From contig JAFGRD010000019.1 in NCBI GenBank assembly GCA_016935315.1, forward strand, positions 1 through 64,000: a stretch of 64,000 nucleotides of DNA, read 5' to 3'. The notes under the pieces are model-generated. The model ran no database searches, was not told the origin of the DNA, and was given only the letters and a program-made list of their open reading frames with translations. This DNA comes from Pirellulales bacterium. GTDB taxonomy: Bacteria; Planctomycetota; Planctomycetia; Pirellulales; Thermoguttaceae. The translations under genes were made by a program, and so were the position numbers. Shown one piece after another: positions 61,425 through 64,000 of the stretch (positions are counted from its first letter, which is position 1; each line of letters starts with the position of its first letter).

Positions 61425-62798
61425 ATGAAGACCTCGGAACGGCTCCAGGCGGCCGGAGCCCTTGCACGGCTGCTGCTGCGGCTGCCGCCGGCCACGACCT
61501 GGTTTCTGCTGCGGCGGATGAAGAACACCAAGCGACGATGGCACCGAGGCCTCGCGTATCTCAACACGTTCTATCCCCCATATCCCTCGAAGGCCTTCGA
61601 TCGCTTCTGCGGCCATCTGACGCACCGGCGCCGCCTGCCCGTCTCGGTCTATATGGCCACCACGCCGCACTGTCCGTGCAAGTGTGCCCACTGCAGCTAC
61701 GCGCATCGTGACGTCCGCGAGATGTCGGCTGAGCAGATGCTCGGCGCGGTGCGCCAGGTTCGCGAGCTGGGGGCCTGCATTATCGGTTTCAGCGGCGGGG
61801 AGCCGCTGCTGCGACGCCAACTGGCTGACTGGATCGCCGAGGTGTCGGAGGATACCGCTACGCTGATCTTTACCACCGGCCACGGGCTGACGCCGAGGCG
61901 GGCCCACGAGCTGGCCGAGGCCGGGCTGACGGCCGCCGTGGTGGGCCTGGACTCGTCCGATCCCCGGCAGCACGACGCCGTGCGCCGCTCGCCCGGCTCG
62001 TTCGACCATGCCCGGCGGGCCATCGAGGCCTGCCACGCGGCGGGCATCTACACGTCGGTCTCGACGATCGGGTTCGCCGAGAAGCTCGAAAGCGGCGAGT
62101 TGGAGCGGATCTACGACCTCTGCCGGCGATGGGGCGTGGCCGAGCTTCGCGTGCCGAACCCGGTGCCGACCGGCGGCTTCGCCGGCCGCACGGAGGCTCT
62201 GCTGAACGCGGAGACGCGGCGCCGGCTGTATGACTTCCACGTCGAGCACAATCGCCGCAGAGACGACGGCGGACCGACCGTCACCTGCTTCGCCTACATC
62301 GAATCGGAGGAGCTCTTCGGCTGCGGCGCCGCCTATCACCACCTGTTCGTGGACGCCGCCGGCGAGATCTCGCCCTGCGACGTGACGCCGCTGTCGTTCG
62401 GCAATCTCAACCAGCGACCGCTTCGCGAGATCTGGGACGAGCTCGGGCGGTACTTCGCCCGCCCGCGGTGCCGTTGCGTGATGGCCGAGATCGGCTCGCA
62501 ACTCTCCGGCGACGATCCCCTTCCCTTGCCGCCGGAGAAGAGCAGGGCGCTGGTCACGCCGGCCACGGACGCCACGCCGTTGCCCAAGGGTTACCGGGCG
62601 CTGTTGAAGGGCGTCCCGTGCCGTGTCGCTCCGACTCCATCGGCGGCCGGGGGCGATGGAACCGGACCGTGCGGCGGTGCTGCACCCCATCGGCTCCGTG
62701 GCGACTCAGCCGATGGCCAGACGGGTTCGGTGGCGACCCCGGTCGGCTTCGATCCCACCGAGCTGCCCGACGTGGGTTGCCCCCGGGACGCCTGGTAG
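61425..62798 (+). CDS. Radical SAM/SPASM-type protein
   Basis: A 457-residue protein. The radical SAM cluster motif is Cys83, Cys87 and Cys90 (PHCPCKCAHCS), with Cys85 as an extra. GFSGGEPLL is the SAM-binding GGE motif. The SPASM-like C-terminal part has CGAAYHHLFVDAAGEISPCD plus PRCRC, for auxiliary clusters. The last ~90 residues are Gly/Pro-rich and appear disordered. ATG 61425 was chosen over an upstream start that has no ribosome site; the ORF also opens at 61224. The substrate is unknown; neighbours give no peptide precursor. It is convergent with the repeat protein at the right edge. Confidence 0.87.
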   Translation: MKTSERLQAAGALARLLLRLPPATTWFLLRRMKNTKRRWHRGLAYLNTFYPPYPSKAFDRFCGHLTHRRRLPVSVYMATTPHCPCKCAHCSYAHRDVREMSAEQMLGAVRQVRELGACIIGFSGGEPLLRRQLADWIAEVSEDTATLIFTTGHGLTPRRAHELAEAGLTAAVVGLDSSDPRQHDAVRRSPGSFDHARRAIEACHAAGIYTSVSTIGFAEKLESGELERIYDLCRRWGVAELRVPNPVPTGGFAGRTEALLNAETRRRLYDFHVEHNRRRDDGGPTVTCFAYIESEELFGCGAAYHHLFVDAAGEISPCDVTPLSFGNLNQRPLREIWDELGRYFARPRCRCVMAEIGSQLSGDDPLPLPPEKSRALVTPATDATPLPKGYRALLKGVPCRVAPTPSAAGGDGTGPCGGAAPHRLRGDSADGQTGSVATPVGFDPTELPDVGCPRDAW

Positions 62799-62846
62799 GG
62801 CCGGCCGGGCCGGATTGCCGATCGGGCGCGGTGCTGCTGCCAAGGG

Positions 62847-64000
62847 CTACTGCTGCCAAGGGCCCTGCAGATCGAGGTCGAACGTCAGCGAGGCCCAGTC
62901 GATTTCCGCACGGTCGTCGGCGTTGCTGGCGGTCGCCGTGATGCGGTCGAAGTGGGCCGCCTCCAGCAGGAAATCGATCGCGGAGTTGGAGAATCGGGCC
63001 GAGTCCGCGGAGGCCTCCAGCAGATCGGCCGACGGCGAATCGTCCAGGTCGGCCACGTCGTCCTCTCCTTCACCGGCGTCGGCGTGGACTTCCTCGAAGT
63101 ACTTCGCCCGGTTGTAGAAGCCGTCGCCCCAAAGGGCCGCTTCGGTGGGCGACGCGTAGAGGTGATCGTCCTGGGCGCTGCCGCGCAGCGTCGCCACGTC
63201 GTGGCCGCCGGCGGTGGCGTAGGCGTGGACGCCCTCGAAGCCGACGGCTCGCAACAAGGACTCGCCGCCGGCCAATTTGAGCTCCGCCATCTCCGGCAGG
63301 CCGCTCTCCGCTCGCACCTCGGTGACGAATTCATCGTCTCCGGCCGAATCGTAGATCTTGGCCACGTCGTTTCCGTACGCATCGACGCCGGTTCCATCGT
63401 CAACCTTCTGTGCCGTTGCGACAACGGTCTCGAAATTGCGGGCTTCCGCGTGGAAGCCGCCGCCGTACTCGCCGGAGAGCGAGCCGTACTGGGGCGTCGC
63501 CACGAACTCGTCGTTGCCCGGCGAATCCTCGAACGTCGCGGAATCCGATTGGCCCGCGGTGGCGAAGGCCAACACGCGGTCGAATCCATTGGCCGTATTC
63601 CGATAGCCCGAGGCAAGCGGCGGCACGTAGGTGTCGCTGTACATGACGCCGGAGTTCGCTTCGGCGGAGAACTCGAAATTGTCGGTGTCCACCGAATCGT
63701 ACAGCCTGGCTTCGTCGAATCCTCCGGATCCGGCATCGGCCGTGACTTCGTCGAAATGCTTGGCTCGATTATAGAAACCCTCGCCCCAGAGGGCCGCTTC
63801 GGTGGGCGAAGCGTGAAGGTGATCGTCCTGGGCGCTGCCGCCCAAGATCGCCTTGTCGTGGCCGCCGGCGGTGGCATAGGCGTGGACGCCCTCGAAGCCG
63901 ACGGCTCGCAGCCAGGACGCTCCGCTGTCGATGTTGAGCACGGCCTCTTCGGGCAGCCCGCTCTCACTCTGTACGGAGGCGGTGAACACATCGTTGCCCG
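62847..64000 (-). CDS. C-terminal part of a repeat surface protein (cut by window edge)
   Basis: An open minus-strand frame enters at the right edge and ends at 62847 after about 384 codons. It contains two copies of a ~219-residue unit with recurring D-N-F/V-F-x-A and SPTEAALWG[ED]GFYNRAK motifs. The intervening motifs GNDEFVATP and GDDEFVTE are Ca-binding or RTX-like in spacing, though not canonical GGxGxDxxx. The C-terminus is LQGPWQQ with no anchor motif. The DNA of two 130-base segments is about 90 % identical. Planctomycete LEPR-XLL-type giant proteins have such tails. Start and true length are beyond the window. Confidence 0.8.
   Translation of the reverse strand, partial: GNDVFTASVQSESGLPEEAVLNIDSGASWLRAVGFEGVHAYATAGGHDKAILGGSAQDDHLHASPTEAALWGEGFYNRAKHFDEVTADAGSGGFDEARLYDSVDTDNFEFSAEANSGVMYSDTYVPPLASGYRNTANGFDRVLAFATAGQSDSATFEDSPGNDEFVATPQYGSLSGEYGGGFHAEARNFETVVATAQKVDDGTGVDAYGNDVAKIYDSAGDDEFVTEVRAESGLPEMAELKLAGGESLLRAVGFEGVHAYATAGGHDVATLRGSAQDDHLYASPTEAALWGDGFYNRAKYFEEVHADAGEGEDDVADLDDSPSADLLEASADSARFSNSAIDFLLEAAHFDRITATASNADDRAEIDWASLTFDLDLQGPWQQ
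63124..63910 (-). repeat. Tandem DNA repeats inside the right-edge repeat protein
   Basis: Segments 63124-63253 and 63781-63910 (each 130 bases) are nearly identical, with about a dozen mismatches by eye. They are offset by exactly 657 bases (219 codons), indicating in-frame duplication of a coding unit. Confidence 0.75.

Noticed and set aside
1-64000. CRISPR array, prophage or insertion sequence
   Set aside because: No regularly spaced short direct repeats, integrase, terminase, capsid or transposase motifs were found on either strand.

Overview
The window is high-GC bacterial chromosome, almost certainly from a planctomycete (Planctomycetota, probably Pirellulales-like). The pointers are an HYExAFE-family protein, a probable DUF1207 protein, a stand-alone RNA polymerase alpha C-terminal domain, three PEP-CTERM proteins, a 4520-residue protein with an LEPR-XLL-like N-terminus and dockerin repeats, a Ser/Thr kinase, an FHA protein and many small secreted proteins with no known family. 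Starts usually follow GGAGG-like Shine-Dalgarno sites. Everything here comes from reading the sequence; no database search was run, so family names rest on motif recognition.

Layout. 1-7.2 kb: the N-terminal part of an acidic secreted protein (cut by the left edge), an SLC13-type permease with RCK_C domains, an S1C serine protease, an SDR dehydrogenase, a probable DUF1207 protein and a thiamine-binding-family protein. 7.2-12.9 kb: a glcD-glcE-glcF glycolate oxidase operon behind a near-consensus promoter, followed by a DoxX/barrel fusion. 13-17.8 kb: an exported methyltransferase, a PEP-CTERM protein, a clear bidirectional terminator, a Ser/Thr kinase, a tiny lipoprotein, a sugar-ABC ATPase with an internal deletion and a Cys-rich secreted protein. 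18.1-20.9 kb: a translationally coupled three-gene operon (membrane DUF3592-like protein, arrestin-like protein, P-loop ATPase) and the stand-alone alpha-CTD protein. 21-29 kb: a UvrD/PcrA helicase, pyrE, a DUF3616 lipoprotein, an HYExAFE protein, a response regulator, an HdeD-like membrane protein and a SpoIIAA/STAS-like protein.

29.1-46.5 kb is a surface-protein block: the giant 13.6-kb gene and a 1180-residue repeat protein with a PEP-CTERM anchor, both on the minus strand. 46.7-52.2 kb (minus) has an anchored periplasmic protein, an aldo/keto reductase, an Arc-like regulator with an SPFH-domain protein, ferrochelatase, tRNA-Glu(UUC) and tsaB. 52.4-57.5 kb has a metallophosphoesterase, yidC with an inserted PDZ domain, mnmE and an FHA protein. 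57.8-64 kb has a secreted SGNH hydrolase and secreted nitrilase pair, a PEP-CTERM protein, a radical SAM/SPASM enzyme and the C-terminus of a repeat protein that runs off the right edge.

The least ordinary items are: (i) the DUF3592/arrestin/ATPase operon; (ii) a roughly 104-bp imperfectly palindromic dispersed element in three copies, one supplying the stop codon of the Arc-like gene; (iii) the SPFH/Arc-like pair behind a promoter overlapped by several palindromes; (iv) domain fusions (DoxX-barrel, YidC-PDZ, nitrilase with an N-terminal beta domain); (v) the giant surface protein; and (vi) the internally deleted ABC ATPase. No CRISPR array, prophage, insertion sequence or rRNA was seen.
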